Assembly (NCBI GenBank): GCA_902777325.1
Contig: CACYTH010000005.1
Span: 1-64,000, forward strand
Source of the DNA: an uncultured Coriobacteriaceae bacterium
GTDB taxonomy: Bacteria > Actinomycetota > Coriobacteriia > Coriobacteriales > Atopobiaceae
Direction of reading: 5' to 3'
DNA: 64,000 nucleotides
The stretch's first letter is position 1. Every line of letters starts with the position of its first letter. A model generated the notes under the pieces. The model was given only the letters and a program-made list of their open reading frames with translations, ran no database searches and was not told the origin of the DNA. A program made the position numbers and the translations under genes. Shown here piece after piece: positions 1 through 9,091 of the stretch.

Positions 1-880
1 GGTAGTCCGTCGGCCTGAAGTAGTAGGTCTTGCCGCCGGTGATGACCCAGCCCGTGAAGGCGGCGCCGGTGGGGATGTAGTTGGAGTTCTGGGCGAAGAG
101 GGACCTCGTGTTGTCTTTGGTCCATGTGAGCCAGCCGGTATGCATGACGCCGGCGCCGCTGAAGTAGTAGTAGTGTTCTTTGTTGTCTGTACCTATGAGC
201 TCCTTGCCATACACAGTGGCTCGACAGGTGGTCGGGTCAAAGTGGTACGTCTTCTTATCGATCACTTGCCAGCCCGTGAGGGCTGCGCCAGTCGAAGGGT
301 CGAAGTAATACAGATATCCGTCGATGTTCTGAAGACCATGCACGTGCTCGCCGGCCTCGTCTCGGTAGTATGTCTTTCCGTCGACCACCTCCCAGCCGGG
401 CTGCTGGACCTCGGGCTCCTCGTTGTCGCCGGGCTCGTTCTCCGGCTCGATCTCTGAGGCTTCTTCGGTTGACGGAATTGCCAAGGGCTCAAGGGAGCCG
501 CTGGTCTGCAGGTTGGCGCTCGCGGCAGACGACAGGTCCTCGCCAGGTGCTTCAGGGGTCTCGACGTTGTCGGCCAAGGCCTCTTCTTGCGCAGCCCCAG
601 TGTTGCCGTCACTTGCGAGGCCTGAGGTGACAGTGCCAGCCTCTGGCTCGTCCGAGCAGGGGATGTTCTCATCCACAGTCTGATTACTGTCAGGCTCTTC
701 CTCCAGTAGTGCGTCAGAGGAGTCAGCTACCTGCTCGATAGAAAGGGACGCCTCCTGACCGTCAGGCAACGCCGCATTGAAGTCACCTGCCTCGTTCGCA
801 ATGGCGGCCGCCGGGAGCGCAGCCCCCAAGGCGAGAGAGAAAAACAGGGTGATGGCGGCATCGCGAATTCCTCTGATCAT
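1..880 (-). CDS. Secreted wall-binding repeat protein (5' part; 3' end lies outside the window)
   Basis: Reading on the minus strand from an ATG at 880, an open frame runs to position 1 without a stop (293 codons seen). GAGGAG at 889-894 is the ribosome-binding site, eight bases upstream. The product starts with a signal peptide (MIRGIRDAAI then a hydrophobic stretch ending in AAAIANEAG). A long acidic, low-complexity region of about 130 residues follows. After about residue 160 come aromatic repeats (WEVVDGKTYYRDEAG, LYYFDPSTG, YYYFSGAGVMHTGWLTW, KTYYFRP) of the cell-wall/choline/glucan-binding type. It is a paralogue of the gene at 14908, with the same MIRG start and the same GxMxTGWLTW repeat. 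Any catalytic domain would lie beyond the window edge, so the function is open; wall or glucan attachment is inferred from the repeats. Confidence 0.85.
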   Translation of the reverse strand, partial: MIRGIRDAAITLFFSLALGAALPAAAIANEAGDFNAALPDGQEASLSIEQVADSSDALLEEEPDSNQTVDENIPCSDEPEAGTVTSGLASDGNTGAAQEEALADNVETPEAPGEDLSSAASANLQTSGSLEPLAIPSTEEASEIEPENEPGDNEEPEVQQPGWEVVDGKTYYRDEAGEHVHGLQNIDGYLYYFDPSTGAALTGWQVIDKKTYHFDPTTCRATVYGKELIGTDNKEHYYYFSGAGVMHTGWLTWTKDNTRSLFAQNSNYIPTGAAFTGWVITGGKTYYFRPTDY

Positions 881-1033
881 GTGATTCACTCCTCGGATCG
901 AATGCTTCGCACAAACTGTAATACTAGCAGGTGAAGGCTCATGCCATAGCCCGTGTGCCGAGCTTTGGAAGGGTGGGCTATCAATACCTTGCGGCCTTCT
1001 GTGGATGTCACGTTGTGCGTAAACGGTGGGGAC

Positions 1034-1062
1034 TTGACGCAAAAACGCCAGTTGGTATCATT
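1034..1062 (+). promoter_or_regulatory. Promoter of the rimP-nusA-infB operon
   Basis: TTGACG at 1034-1039 and TATCAT at 1056-1061 are 16 bases apart, close to the sigma-A consensus. Transcription would start near 1068, about 88 bases before rimP and only about 20 bases before a strong hairpin. Assigned by sequence match only. Confidence 0.65.
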
Positions 1063-1086
1063 AATCTGTCTTATTTGTTGCTGAGA

Positions 1087-1121
1087 GGAAGTGGGGCAGA
1101 ACGTTTGCCCCGCTTCCTTTT
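1087..1121 (+). terminator. Promoter-proximal intrinsic terminator / attenuator in the rimP leader
   Basis: A 12-bp stem (1087-1098 with 1106-1117, one G-U pair), a 7-base loop and a TTTT run form a classical intrinsic terminator. It lies after the predicted promoter and before rimP, so the operon can only be expressed by read-through. In Bacillus subtilis the rimP-nusA operon leader carries a NusA-dependent terminator used for autoregulation; the same logic is inferred here. Confidence 0.7.
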
Positions 1122-1155
1122 GTATGTGGAGAGTTTTGCACGGGGAGGAGGTCCC

Positions 1156-1632
1156 ATGGCACAGACTGAGCTCGAGCTCCAGATCGTGGAGGCGCTCGAG
1201 GCAAAGGCGCCCGCCCATGGCATCGACATCGTCGACGTCGAGGTCGTGGGGGCAAAGCGTGCGCCCATCGTGCGTGTGCGCATCGACCATGCAGACGAGG
1301 AGCTGCCCACCATCTCGCTCGACGAGGTGAGTGCGCAGAGCGACTGGGTGAACGAGGTCATCGACGAGCTCGACCCCATTCCAGACTCCTTCATGCTCGA
1401 GATCTCCTCGCCCGGGCTTGCCCGCCCGCTGCGCAAGGCGCACGACTTCGAGCGCTTTGCAGGCGAGACCATCCAGCTGACCACCAAGGCCAAGGAGGGT
1501 CGCCGCAAGTACACCGGCGAGCTTCTCGGCCTTGTGGACGGCGAGGTGCGCATCTCATGCGACGGCGAGAGCTTCTCCATTGCTTTTGACGAGGTCAAGA
1601 GCGCAAAGATCAAACCAGACTACGACGCCTAG
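1156..1632 (+). CDS. rimP: Ribosome maturation factor RimP
   Basis: RimP binds the 30S subunit during assembly of the S12 region. The product has 158 residues, the usual size. It has the N-terminal alpha/beta domain, the conserved ISSPGLARPLR segment at about residue 78, and a C-terminal SH3-like barrel. The start at 1156 is set by GGAGGAG at 1144-1150; an open frame extends upstream to 931 but crosses the promoter and terminator hairpin, so the longer form is rejected. It is the first gene of the operon, 27 bases before nusA, which is the standard rimP-nusA-infB order. Confidence 0.95.
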   Translation: MAQTELELQIVEALEAKAPAHGIDIVDVEVVGAKRAPIVRVRIDHADEELPTISLDEVSAQSDWVNEVIDELDPIPDSFMLEISSPGLARPLRKAHDFERFAGETIQLTTKAKEGRRKYTGELLGLVDGEVRISCDGESFSIAFDEVKSAKIKPDYDA

Positions 1633-1659
1633 CGGCGGGTGACCAGAAAGGATACGACC

Positions 1660-2925
1660 ATGGCCCACGAGATGATGGAAGCCCTGATGGCTCTCTGCGA
1701 GGAGAGGCACATCGACCAGCTCTACCTCATCGAGCGTCTCGAGCAGTCGCTCGCCAAGAGCTACGAGGAGGTCCTGCACCTCAACACCAAGGCAGGGGAG
1801 AAGGCGCGCGTCACCATCGACCGCATGAGCGGCAAGGTCTACGTGTACAAGCTCGTGCCGGTGGAGGACTCCTGGGACGAGGAGAGCGAGCAGTACACCG
1901 ACTACGACGAGTTCGACGTCACGCCCAAGGACACCAGCCGCATTGCGGCCCAGCACGCCAAGGCAGAGATCAAGGCGATCGTCAACAACTCCGCCCGCCA
2001 GCAGATCTACGAAGAGTTCTCGCAGCGCATCGGCGACATCATCACCGGCACCGTGCTGCAGAGCGCCCCTGAGTTCACCATCGTCAAGATCCGCGAGGGC
2101 GTCGAGGCAGAGCTGCCCTACTACAACCTGCAGCGCCATCCCGAGGAGCGCAACGAGCGCCCCAACAACGAGCGCTACTCGCACAACCAGCGCATCAAGG
2201 CCATCATCGTGGACGTGCGCAACCCCAACGACCAGCAGGCTCCCGTGCGCGACGGCCGTCGCCGCCCGTCCATCATCATCAGCCGCACCCACCCCGACCT
2301 CATCAAGCGCCTCTTCGAGCTCGAGGTCCCCGAGGTCTACGACGGCGTGGTCGAGGTCCGCTCGGTCGCGCGCGAGCCGGGCGTGCGCTCCAAGGTGGCC
2401 GTCAAGTCCTACGACGAGCGCCTCGACCCGGTTGGCGCCTGCGTCGGCCCCAAGGGCAGCCGCGTGCGCACCGTGGTCTCCGAGCTGCGTGGCGAGCGCG
2501 TCGACGTCGTGCTCTGGGACGACGACCCCGCCCGCTGCGTCGCCAATGCCCTCTCTCCGGCAAAGGTGACCCGCGTGATCGTGGACGCCGAGAACAACTA
2601 CGCCACGGTGATCGTGCCTGACGACCAGCTCTCCCTCGCCATCGGCAAGGAGGGCCAGAACGCCCGTCTGGCCGCGCGTCTCACGGGCATGCACATCGAC
2701 ATCAAGAACGAGTCGCTGGCAGCCGACATCATGCGCTCCATCCCGCGCGAGGTCGAGAAGGTCGAGCCCGAGGAGGAGGGCGGCCACCGCTGCGAGTACG
2801 TCGGCCCCACCGGCATCCAGTGCCGCAACATGGCTCGTCCCGGCTCGCACTACTGCGGCATTCACGAGAAGCTTGCCGAGTACGGCGAGTTCAGCGTGTC
2901 CGACGACCCCGATTCCCTGATCTAG
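1660..2925 (+). CDS. nusA: Transcription termination/antitermination factor NusA with a zinc-finger-like tail
   Basis: NusA binds RNA polymerase and nascent RNA and modulates pausing, termination and antitermination. The 421-residue product has the N-terminal polymerase-binding domain, an S1 domain (about 125-200) and two KH domains (GPKGSR near 263, GKEGQN near 328). The start at 1660 follows AGAAAGGA by 8 bases; an in-frame GTG at 1639 has no such site. The unusual part is the last 45 residues: C378, C388, C399 and H402 form a C-x9-C-x10-C-x2-H pattern like a small treble-clef or CCCH finger, which ordinary NusA proteins lack. No acidic repeat C-terminal domains of the proteobacterial type are present. 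The ylxR gene usually found between nusA and infB is absent. Confidence 0.95.
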   Translation: MAHEMMEALMALCEERHIDQLYLIERLEQSLAKSYEEVLHLNTKAGEKARVTIDRMSGKVYVYKLVPVEDSWDEESEQYTDYDEFDVTPKDTSRIAAQHAKAEIKAIVNNSARQQIYEEFSQRIGDIITGTVLQSAPEFTIVKIREGVEAELPYYNLQRHPEERNERPNNERYSHNQRIKAIIVDVRNPNDQQAPVRDGRRRPSIIISRTHPDLIKRLFELEVPEVYDGVVEVRSVAREPGVRSKVAVKSYDERLDPVGACVGPKGSRVRTVVSELRGERVDVVLWDDDPARCVANALSPAKVTRVIVDAENNYATVIVPDDQLSLAIGKEGQNARLAARLTGMHIDIKNESLAADIMRSIPREVEKVEPEEEGGHRCEYVGPTGIQCRNMARPGSHYCGIHEKLAEYGEFSVSDDPDSLI

Positions 2926-2972
2926 CGGCCTCGTGTCGCCCCTAGCCACCCACAACGCGAAAGGTAGGTCAC

Positions 2973-5672
2973 ATGGCTAAGACCCGCGTTCACGAGCTCG
3001 CCACAGAGTACGGCATGACCAGCAAGGAGATGCTCGGTCATCTGAAGGACATGAAGATCCCCGCCAAGTCCGCCTCGTCGACCCTCGACGCCGCGTACGT
3101 CTCCATCATTCGCAAGAAGCTCGAGCCCATCCTCAAGGAGCGTGCCGAGAAGATCGAGGCCGCCAAGCGCGCCGAGGCCGAGGCCAAGGCCGAGGCCGCG
3201 CGCATCGCCGCCGAGAAGGAGGAGCAGGAGCGCCTCGAGGCCGAACGCCGCCGCGAGGCCGAGCGCGTCGAGGCGGAGCGCCGCCGCGCCGAGGAGGAGG
3301 CTCGCCGCAAGGCCGAGGAGGAGGCCCGTCGCAAGGCGGAGGAGGAGCGTGCCGCAGAGGAGGCCCGCCGCCGCGAGGAGGAGGAGCGCAACCGCATCCG
3401 TGACAACGCCCCCAAAACCACGACCAACTTCACCAGCCTGCTTGACCAGATCGCACAGCAGGAGCAGGTGCTGAAGGCCCAGAAGGAGGAGGCCGCCAAG
3501 GCCCGCGAGGAGGCCCGTGCGGCAAAGCAGCGCGACACCCACCAGGGCCAGCAGCGCGAGGGTGCCCAGCAGCGTGGCCGCCGTGCCAACACGCCTGCCG
3601 CAACCCCGGCTCCCGCAGCCGCCCAGCCCGCCGCGCAGCAGGCGGCGCCCGCTCCCGAGCCCGAGCGCAACGACGGTCGTCGCCGCGGCCGCAAGGGCCG
3701 CAAGGGCGAGCAGTCCGAGGACCGCTACAGCCGCATGGCCCGCGAGGCGGAGGAGTACAACCGCGAGCACGTCCTCGCCGAGGCGCGCCAGGCCGTCCGC
3801 GAGGCCAACGAGGAGTCCACGGGACGCCGTCGCAAGCGCAAGGAGCGCCGCCAGAGGCAGGCCGAGGAGGCCGCTGAGCAGCAGCGCATCGAGCAGGCCA
3901 TCGCCAACGACCAGGACCTCTCGCAGCTCGACACCGTCAAGGTGCCGCAGGGCTCCACGGTCGCGGACCTCGCCGAGCTGCTCGGCGTTGCCACCAACGA
4001 CATCATCAAGCGCATGTTCCTGCTGGGTGAGGCCCTTACGGTCACCCAGAGCATGTCCGACGACCAGATCGAGATGGTCGCCATGGACCTGGGCCGCGAG
4101 GTCAAGGTCATGACCAAGGAGGAGGAGAACTCCTTCACCTTCTACGACGATCCCGACTCGCTCAAGAGCCGTCCTCCCGTGGTCACCGTCATGGGTCACG
4201 TCGACCACGGCAAGACCTCGCTGCTCGACGCCATCCGTCACACCGGCGTTGCCGCGGGCGAGGCCGGCGGCATCACGCAGGCCATCGGCGCCTCGCAGGT
4301 CGTCATCAACGACCGCGTCATCACCTTCATCGACACCCCGGGTCACGAGACCTTCACGGCCATGCGTGCCCGTGGCGCCAAGGTCACTGACATCGTCATC
4401 CTGATCGTCGCTGCCGACGACGGCGTCATGCCCCAGACCGTCGAGTCGATCAACCACGCCAAGGCTGCCGGCGTGCCCATCATCGTGGCCGTCAACAAGA
4501 TCGACAAGCCCGGTGCCGACCCGACGCGCGTGCGACAGGAGCTCACCGAGTACGGCATCATCCCCGAGGAGTGGGGCGGCGAGAACATGTTCGTCGACAT
4601 CTCCGCACGCCAGAAGATCGGCATCGACGACCTTCTCGAGTCCGTCCTGCTCGAGGCCGACGTGCTCGAGCTCAAGGCCAACCCCGACACCTTCGCCTCT
4701 GGCAACGTGCTCGAGGCCAAGCTCGACCGTGGTCGCGGCTCGGTCGCGACGGTGCTCGTCACGCGCGGCACGCTCCGCGTGGGCGACGCGCTGGTCGCCG
4801 GCATGAGCTATGGCAAGGTGCGCGCCATGATCGACCCCAAGGGCAACCCCGTCAAGGAGGCCACGCCCAGCTATCCGGTCGAGATCCTCGGCCTGCAGAG
4901 CGTGCCCATGGCTGGCGACGAGTTCCGCGTCTTCCAGGACGACCGCGACGCCCGCAACCTCGCCGACGAGCGCGCCCTCAAGGCCCGCATCGAGGAACAG
5001 AACAAGGTCAAGCACATCACGCTCGAGAACCTCTTCTCCACCATGGAGGACGCGGAGGTCAAGGAGCTCAACCTCATCATCAAGGCGGACGTCATGGGCT
5101 CCATCGAGGCCCTGAAGGACTCCCTGAGCAAGATGGACCAGTCCGAGGTGCGCATCAACGTGATCCACTCCGCCGTCGGTGCCATCTCCGAGACCGACGT
5201 GGTGCTCGCCGACGCCTCCAACGCCATCATCATCGGCTTCGGCGTTCGCCCGGACGCCAAGGCCCGCAGCGCCGCCGAGCGCACCGGCGTCGAGATCCGC
5301 TCCTACGACGTCATCTACAAGGCGCTCGAGGACCTCGACGCGGCCCGCATCGGCATGCTCAAGCCCACCGAGGTGGAGGTCTCCACGGGCAACGCCGTGG
5401 TGCTCGACACCTTCAAGGTGCCCAAGGTCGGCATTGCCGCAGGCGTCCGCGTGGAGGAGGGCGAGATCGCCGCCAGCGACTCCGTGCGCCTCGTGCGCGA
5501 CGGCATCGTGGTCTTCAACGGCAAGATCGCCTCGCTGCGCCACTACAAGGACGACGTCAAGAGCCTGCGTGCAGGTTCCGAGGGCGGCATCGGCCTCGAG
5601 AACTTCCAGGACATCAAGCCCGGCGACATCATCGAGTCCTACCGCATCGATGAGGTCGCACGCACGGAGTAG
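2973..5672 (+). CDS. infB: Translation initiation factor IF-2
   Basis: IF-2 is the GTPase that brings initiator fMet-tRNA to the 30S subunit and promotes subunit joining. The product has 899 residues. The order is an IF2_N domain (residues 3-50, beginning [16 protein letters not shown]), a long Glu/Arg/Ala-rich helical linker (about 55-150), a Gln/Pro/Ala-rich and basic stretch, a second IF2_N domain (about 310-370), the G domain with GHVDHGKT at about 408 and NKID at about 508, then domains II-IV. The start has AAGGTAGG just upstream. It lies 47 bases after nusA and 8 before rbfA, in the conserved operon. Confidence 0.97.
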   Translation: MAKTRVHELATEYGMTSKEMLGHLKDMKIPAKSASSTLDAAYVSIIRKKLEPILKERAEKIEAAKRAEAEAKAEAARIAAEKEEQERLEAERRREAERVEAERRRAEEEARRKAEEEARRKAEEERAAEEARRREEEERNRIRDNAPKTTTNFTSLLDQIAQQEQVLKAQKEEAAKAREEARAAKQRDTHQGQQREGAQQRGRRANTPAATPAPAAAQPAAQQAAPAPEPERNDGRRRGRKGRKGEQSEDRYSRMAREAEEYNREHVLAEARQAVREANEESTGRRRKRKERRQRQAEEAAEQQRIEQAIANDQDLSQLDTVKVPQGSTVADLAELLGVATNDIIKRMFLLGEALTVTQSMSDDQIEMVAMDLGREVKVMTKEEENSFTFYDDPDSLKSRPPVVTVMGHVDHGKTSLLDAIRHTGVAAGEAGGITQAIGASQVVINDRVITFIDTPGHETFTAMRARGAKVTDIVILIVAADDGVMPQTVESINHAKAAGVPIIVAVNKIDKPGADPTRVRQELTEYGIIPEEWGGENMFVDISARQKIGIDDLLESVLLEADVLELKANPDTFASGNVLEAKLDRGRGSVATVLVTRGTLRVGDALVAGMSYGKVRAMIDPKGNPVKEATPSYPVEILGLQSVPMAGDEFRVFQDDRDARNLADERALKARIEEQNKVKHITLENLFSTMEDAEVKELNLIIKADVMGSIEALKDSLSKMDQSEVRINVIHSAVGAISETDVVLADASNAIIIGFGVRPDAKARSAAERTGVEIRSYDVIYKALEDLDAARIGMLKPTEVEVSTGNAVVLDTFKVPKVGIAAGVRVEEGEIAASDSVRLVRDGIVVFNGKIASLRHYKDDVKSLRAGSEGGIGLENFQDIKPGDIIESYRIDEVARTE

Positions 5673-5680
5673 GTGAGGCC

Positions 5681-6076
5681 GTGAAGCGCAACCAAAACTC
5701 CCGTCGCATGGGCCAGCAGGCCCAGGAGAAGCTCGGGTACATCCTTCTGTTCGAGGTGTCCGACCCCGATCTCGAGCTCGTGACGCTCACGGGCTGCGAG
5801 GTCTCGGTGGACAAGAGCGTCGTCGTGGCCTACATCAGCTGCGACTCCGCCCGCTACGAGGCCGTCGAGGCGGCGCTGGCGCGCGCCAAGGGACGCATCC
5901 GCTCGCTTTTGGGGCGTGCCCTTGGGTGGCGCGTCACGCCCGAGCTGGTCTTCCGCATTGACACGACGGCAGACGAGGCCGAGCGCATCTCGCGTGCGCT
6001 GCAGAACGTGCCCGAGACCCTTGCTGTCGAGAAGGACGAGGACGGCTACCCGATCGAAGCCGCTCCCGAGGAGTAG
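5681..6076 (+). CDS. rbfA: Ribosome-binding factor A
   Basis: RbfA is a KH-like 30S assembly factor that acts on 16S rRNA 5'-end and decoding-region maturation. The product has 131 residues and begins at a GTG codon right after infB. The conserved segments NSRRMGQQAQEKLGYIL, VSDPDLELVTLTGCEVS and PELVFRIDTT are all visible. It has an acidic C-terminal tail (EDGYPIEAAPEE). It sits between infB and a DHH phosphoesterase, the usual order. Confidence 0.95.
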   Translation: MKRNQNSRRMGQQAQEKLGYILLFEVSDPDLELVTLTGCEVSVDKSVVVAYISCDSARYEAVEAALARAKGRIRSLLGRALGWRVTPELVFRIDTTADEAERISRALQNVPETLAVEKDEDGYPIEAAPEE

Positions 6077-6084
6077 GGGAGTAC

Positions 6085-7116
6085 ATGAAGACGAGTACAG
6101 GTGCCGAGCAGGAGGACCTGTTCGACGCGATAGCCTACCTGATCGGTGAGGCGCAGACCATTGCCATCTGCGCCCACACCAATCCCGACGGCGATGCGCT
6201 GGGCTCTCAGCTTGCCCTCAAGCTGCTCATCGAGCAGAGATGGCCGCGCAAGGAGGTCGTGTGCCTCCTTGCGGACGACGATCCCTGCCCGCGCATCTAC
6301 ACCTTCCTGGCGGGGGCCGACGAGCTTGTCGCGGCCTCTGCCTACGAGGGTGATCCTGACCTCTTTATCAACGTGGACCTCTCGCAGGCAAACCGACTCA
6401 ATCACGGCGAGCAGGTGATGAGGCGTGCCAAGACGGTGGCCATCATCGACCATCATCCCTGCGAGAAGCCCTACGGCGACGCCGCCCTCATCAGGCCCGA
6501 CGCCGCTGCCGCAGGCGTGATCGTCGCCGAGTTCGCCGAGCACCTTGGCCTTGAGATCACCCCTGACGTCGCACAGTGCCTCTTCTGCGCGATCGCCACC
6601 GACACCGGTCGCTTCCAGTACCAGAACGCCGATGCCGAGGCGTTCCAGGTGGCGAGCAAGCTCGTCTCGTGCGGCGCCAACCCGAGCGAGGTCTCGCTCA
6701 ACGTCTACCAGAGCTTCCGTCTGCAGTTCCTGCACCTCAAGTCCCTGGTCATGGGCCGTGTCACCACCTTCGAGCACGGTCGCATCGCCTACAGCTATGC
6801 CACGGTCGCCGACATCGAGCGCACGGGCGCGAGTCTGGACGAGTCCGATGGCCTCGTGGACGTGGTACGTTCCGTCGCAGGGTCCGAGATCGCGCTCTTC
6901 CTCAAGGAGGTGCCGGGCGGCAAGGTGCGCGGCAACCTGCGCTCAAAGGGCGACCATGACATCTCGGGCGTCGCTCGCGCCCTAGGCGGGGGAGGCCACA
7001 GGGCTGCCTCGGGATTCACGATCGAGGGCGGCGTGGACGACGCGCTCTGTGCCGCATTGCCGCTGCTCAAGGCCCTGTACAACGAGGACGCTGAGCAGGG
7101 GCATGATGCCCTGTGA
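6085..7116 (+). CDS. nrnA: DHH-family nanoRNase / pAp phosphatase (NrnA-like)
   Basis: This is a DHH/DHHA1 phosphoesterase of the NrnA type. Family members degrade very short RNA oligonucleotides, often pApA from c-di-AMP, and dephosphorylate pAp. The product has 343 residues. It has the metal-binding motif NPDGDALGS (33-41), the DHH signature at 122-124, ATDTGRFQY near 170 and the DHHA1 glycine motif GGGGHRAASG near 302. It starts 8 bases after rbfA and its stop overlaps truB by four bases. Its place between rbfA and truB is the same in many Gram-positive bacteria. The exact substrate (nanoRNA, pAp or linear dinucleotides) cannot be read from the sequence. Confidence 0.88.
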   Translation: MKTSTGAEQEDLFDAIAYLIGEAQTIAICAHTNPDGDALGSQLALKLLIEQRWPRKEVVCLLADDDPCPRIYTFLAGADELVAASAYEGDPDLFINVDLSQANRLNHGEQVMRRAKTVAIIDHHPCEKPYGDAALIRPDAAAAGVIVAEFAEHLGLEITPDVAQCLFCAIATDTGRFQYQNADAEAFQVASKLVSCGANPSEVSLNVYQSFRLQFLHLKSLVMGRVTTFEHGRIAYSYATVADIERTGASLDESDGLVDVVRSVAGSEIALFLKEVPGGKVRGNLRSKGDHDISGVARALGGGGHRAASGFTIEGGVDDALCAALPLLKALYNEDAEQGHDAL

Positions 7117-8066
7117 AGCGCGGGACCAGCGGCATCAGCTGCCTTCTCGCAATAGATAAGCCCCTCGGGCTCTCGAGCCACGACGTGGTCAACCGCGTCC
7201 GCCGCGCCTTGGGCGAGCGGCGCGTCGGCCATGCGGGCACCCTCGACCCGGCCGCCTCGGGCGTGCTTGTCGTGGGTGTCGGCCAGGCCACGCGGCTTCT
7301 GGGCATGCTCACCCTCGATGACAAGCGCTACGAGGCGCGCATTCGTTTTGGCGCCGAGACCTCGACCGACGACGCGGAGGGCGAGGTGACGCGTGAGGCG
7401 GAGGTGCCGTCACGGCTCGCTGAGTCCGCGGTGGCGGCAGCCGTCGTCGCCTCGCTTGTGGGGCCATGCGACCAGGTTCCCCCGGCGTTCTCGGCCATCT
7501 CGGTTGACGGCAGGCGAGCCTACGACCGTGCGCGCTCGGGCGAGCAGGTCGAGCTTCCCGTGCGCCACGTGACCATTCACGAGGCCAGTCTCGTGGACGT
7601 GGACACCTCTGACGGGCTGGTGTGGACCTGCTCCCTGCACGTGTCCAAGGGTACCTATGTGCGCAGCATCGCGCGCGACCTCGGCCGCAGCATGGGCACT
7701 GCCGCGCACCTCTGCGGCCTGCGCCGCACATCGTCCGGGCCGGTGGGCGAGCAGGTCTGCCTGTCGCTCGAGGAGCTCGAGCAGATGACGGCGCTCGAGG
7801 ATGTGCTATCCCGCGCCCTCGATCCGACGGATGCCCTCCGCCTGCCGTTGCGCGCCCTTTCCGAGGCCGATCTCGAGGACGTGCGCTGCGGACGCCAGGT
7901 CCGCGTGGGGCAGGCCAAGCAAGGCGGCGGCCTTGACAGTCTCGATCAGAGCGCACGCGTCTGCATGGTGCGCGAGGGGCGTCTCTATGGCGTATGGGAG
8001 GTGCGTGGTCGCAGGCTGGCAAGCGTGGCCACCTTCCCTGACGGCATCATGGGAGTGCGCTCATGA
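7113..8066 (+). CDS. truB: tRNA pseudouridine-55 synthase TruB
   Basis: TruB makes pseudouridine 55 in the T-loop of tRNAs. The product has 317 residues and starts at a GTG that overlaps the previous stop codon (GTGA). It has LLAIDKPLGLSSHDVVNRVRR at the N-terminus and the catalytic motif GHAGTLDPAASG with Asp45. KGTYVRSIARDLG of the RNA-binding fold follows, and the C-terminal region is PUA-like. It is translationally coupled to both neighbours and is followed by ribF with a second ATGA overlap. Confidence 0.95.
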   Translation: MKRGTSGISCLLAIDKPLGLSSHDVVNRVRRALGERRVGHAGTLDPAASGVLVVGVGQATRLLGMLTLDDKRYEARIRFGAETSTDDAEGEVTREAEVPSRLAESAVAAAVVASLVGPCDQVPPAFSAISVDGRRAYDRARSGEQVELPVRHVTIHEASLVDVDTSDGLVWTCSLHVSKGTYVRSIARDLGRSMGTAAHLCGLRRTSSGPVGEQVCLSLEELEQMTALEDVLSRALDPTDALRLPLRALSEADLEDVRCGRQVRVGQAKQGGGLDSLDQSARVCMVREGRLYGVWEVRGRRLASVATFPDGIMGVRS

Positions 8067-9091
8067 CGCCTGCAAGCGGATATCCCCTAAGCCCTCTCGA
8101 CCTGCGCTCTCTCGTGCGTGAGGCGGAGCTCGCGTGCGACGCGCTCGCAGGCCGTGGTCAAACGCAGGTGCGTCACGGCGACGGTGTGGTCGTTGCGATC
8201 GGCGCCTTCGACGGCGTCCACCTTGGCCATCGTGACCTCATAGCGACCTGTGTGGAAGACGCCCGCGCCCGTGACGCGTCGGCGGTGGTAGTGACCTTCG
8301 ATCCTGATCCCTCCGAGCTCCTTGCAAACATGGGGCACGAGGCACGCCTGCTTGACGTGCCCGACCGCGTCAGGCTCTGCCGGTCGCTCGACGTCGACGA
8401 CGTCCTGGTGCTGCCCTTTGACCACGAGCTGGCGGCACTCTCCCCACGCGCGTTTCTTGCGATGCTGGAGGAGCGTCTTGGGCCCCTGCGCGCCGTGCAC
8501 GTGGGGGAGAACTTCCGCTTTGGCGCCCATGGCGCAGGCGACGTGCGCACGCTCGAGGCTCTCGGACGCGACATGGGCTTCGATGCGGTGCCGCGTCCAC
8601 TCTACAGGCGGGACGGCGAGGTCGTCTCGTCGACACGCATCCGCGCCTTGCTCGCGGAGGGAAGGGTTGCCGAGGCCGCGGCACTGCTCGGCCGTTGCCA
8701 CTACGTGCGCGGCACGGTGGCGCATGGCAGGGGAGAGGGCACCTCGTTCGGCTTTCCCACGGCAAACGTGGAGTGCGACTCGCTGGTCTGCATGCCGTCC
8801 GAAGGCGTCTACGCCTGCATCGTGACCGATGGGGTCCACGCCTGGCCGGCCGCCGCAAACGTGGGCAAGCCGCCCACCTTCACGGGCGATCGCGACAGCT
8901 TCTTTCTCGAGGCAAACCTGATCGGGTTCGAGGGAGACCTCTACGGCAGCGAGCTCTCCGTGCTGTTTGTGGAGTGGCTGCGTGCCTCTCGCCCGTTCTC
9001 CTCGCTCGCTGAGCTTGAGCGGGTGGTGCTCGGCAACATAGACTGGGTACGTTGCAACATAGGTGCGGCTGGCGTGGAGGTGAGCTCGTGA
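8063..9091 (+). CDS. ribF: Bifunctional riboflavin kinase / FAD synthetase
   Basis: RibF phosphorylates riboflavin to FMN and adenylylates FMN to FAD. The product has 342 residues. The N-terminal nucleotidyltransferase domain has AIGAFDGVHLGH (45-56) and STRIRALLAEG. The C-terminal kinase domain has GRGEGTSFGFPTANV (about 222-236) and ends with WLRASRPFSSLAELE. The N-terminus is about 35 residues longer than the family core, but the ATGA overlap with truB supports this start. dnaG overlaps its end by four bases. Confidence 0.95.
   Translation: MTPASGYPLSPLDLRSLVREAELACDALAGRGQTQVRHGDGVVVAIGAFDGVHLGHRDLIATCVEDARARDASAVVVTFDPDPSELLANMGHEARLLDVPDRVRLCRSLDVDDVLVLPFDHELAALSPRAFLAMLEERLGPLRAVHVGENFRFGAHGAGDVRTLEALGRDMGFDAVPRPLYRRDGEVVSSTRIRALLAEGRVAEAAALLGRCHYVRGTVAHGRGEGTSFGFPTANVECDSLVCMPSEGVYACIVTDGVHAWPAAANVGKPPTFTGDRDSFFLEANLIGFEGDLYGSELSVLFVEWLRASRPFSSLAELERVVLGNIDWVRCNIGAAGVEVSS

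Noticed and set aside
931-1155. N-terminal extension of RimP
   Set aside because: The frame is open but crosses the promoter and the terminator hairpin, and the ATG at 1156 has an excellent ribosome-binding site.
2926-2972. A ylxR gene between nusA and infB
   Set aside because: The gap is only 47 bases and no ylxR-like sequence is found; the zinc-finger-like tail of NusA does not align with YlxR.
2922-5543. Minus-strand open frame of 873 codons opposite infB
   Set aside because: It is an antisense shadow produced by the strong GC bias at third codon positions. The protein is a low-complexity Leu/Asp/His/Gly mix with no ribosome-binding site, and infB on the other strand is certain.
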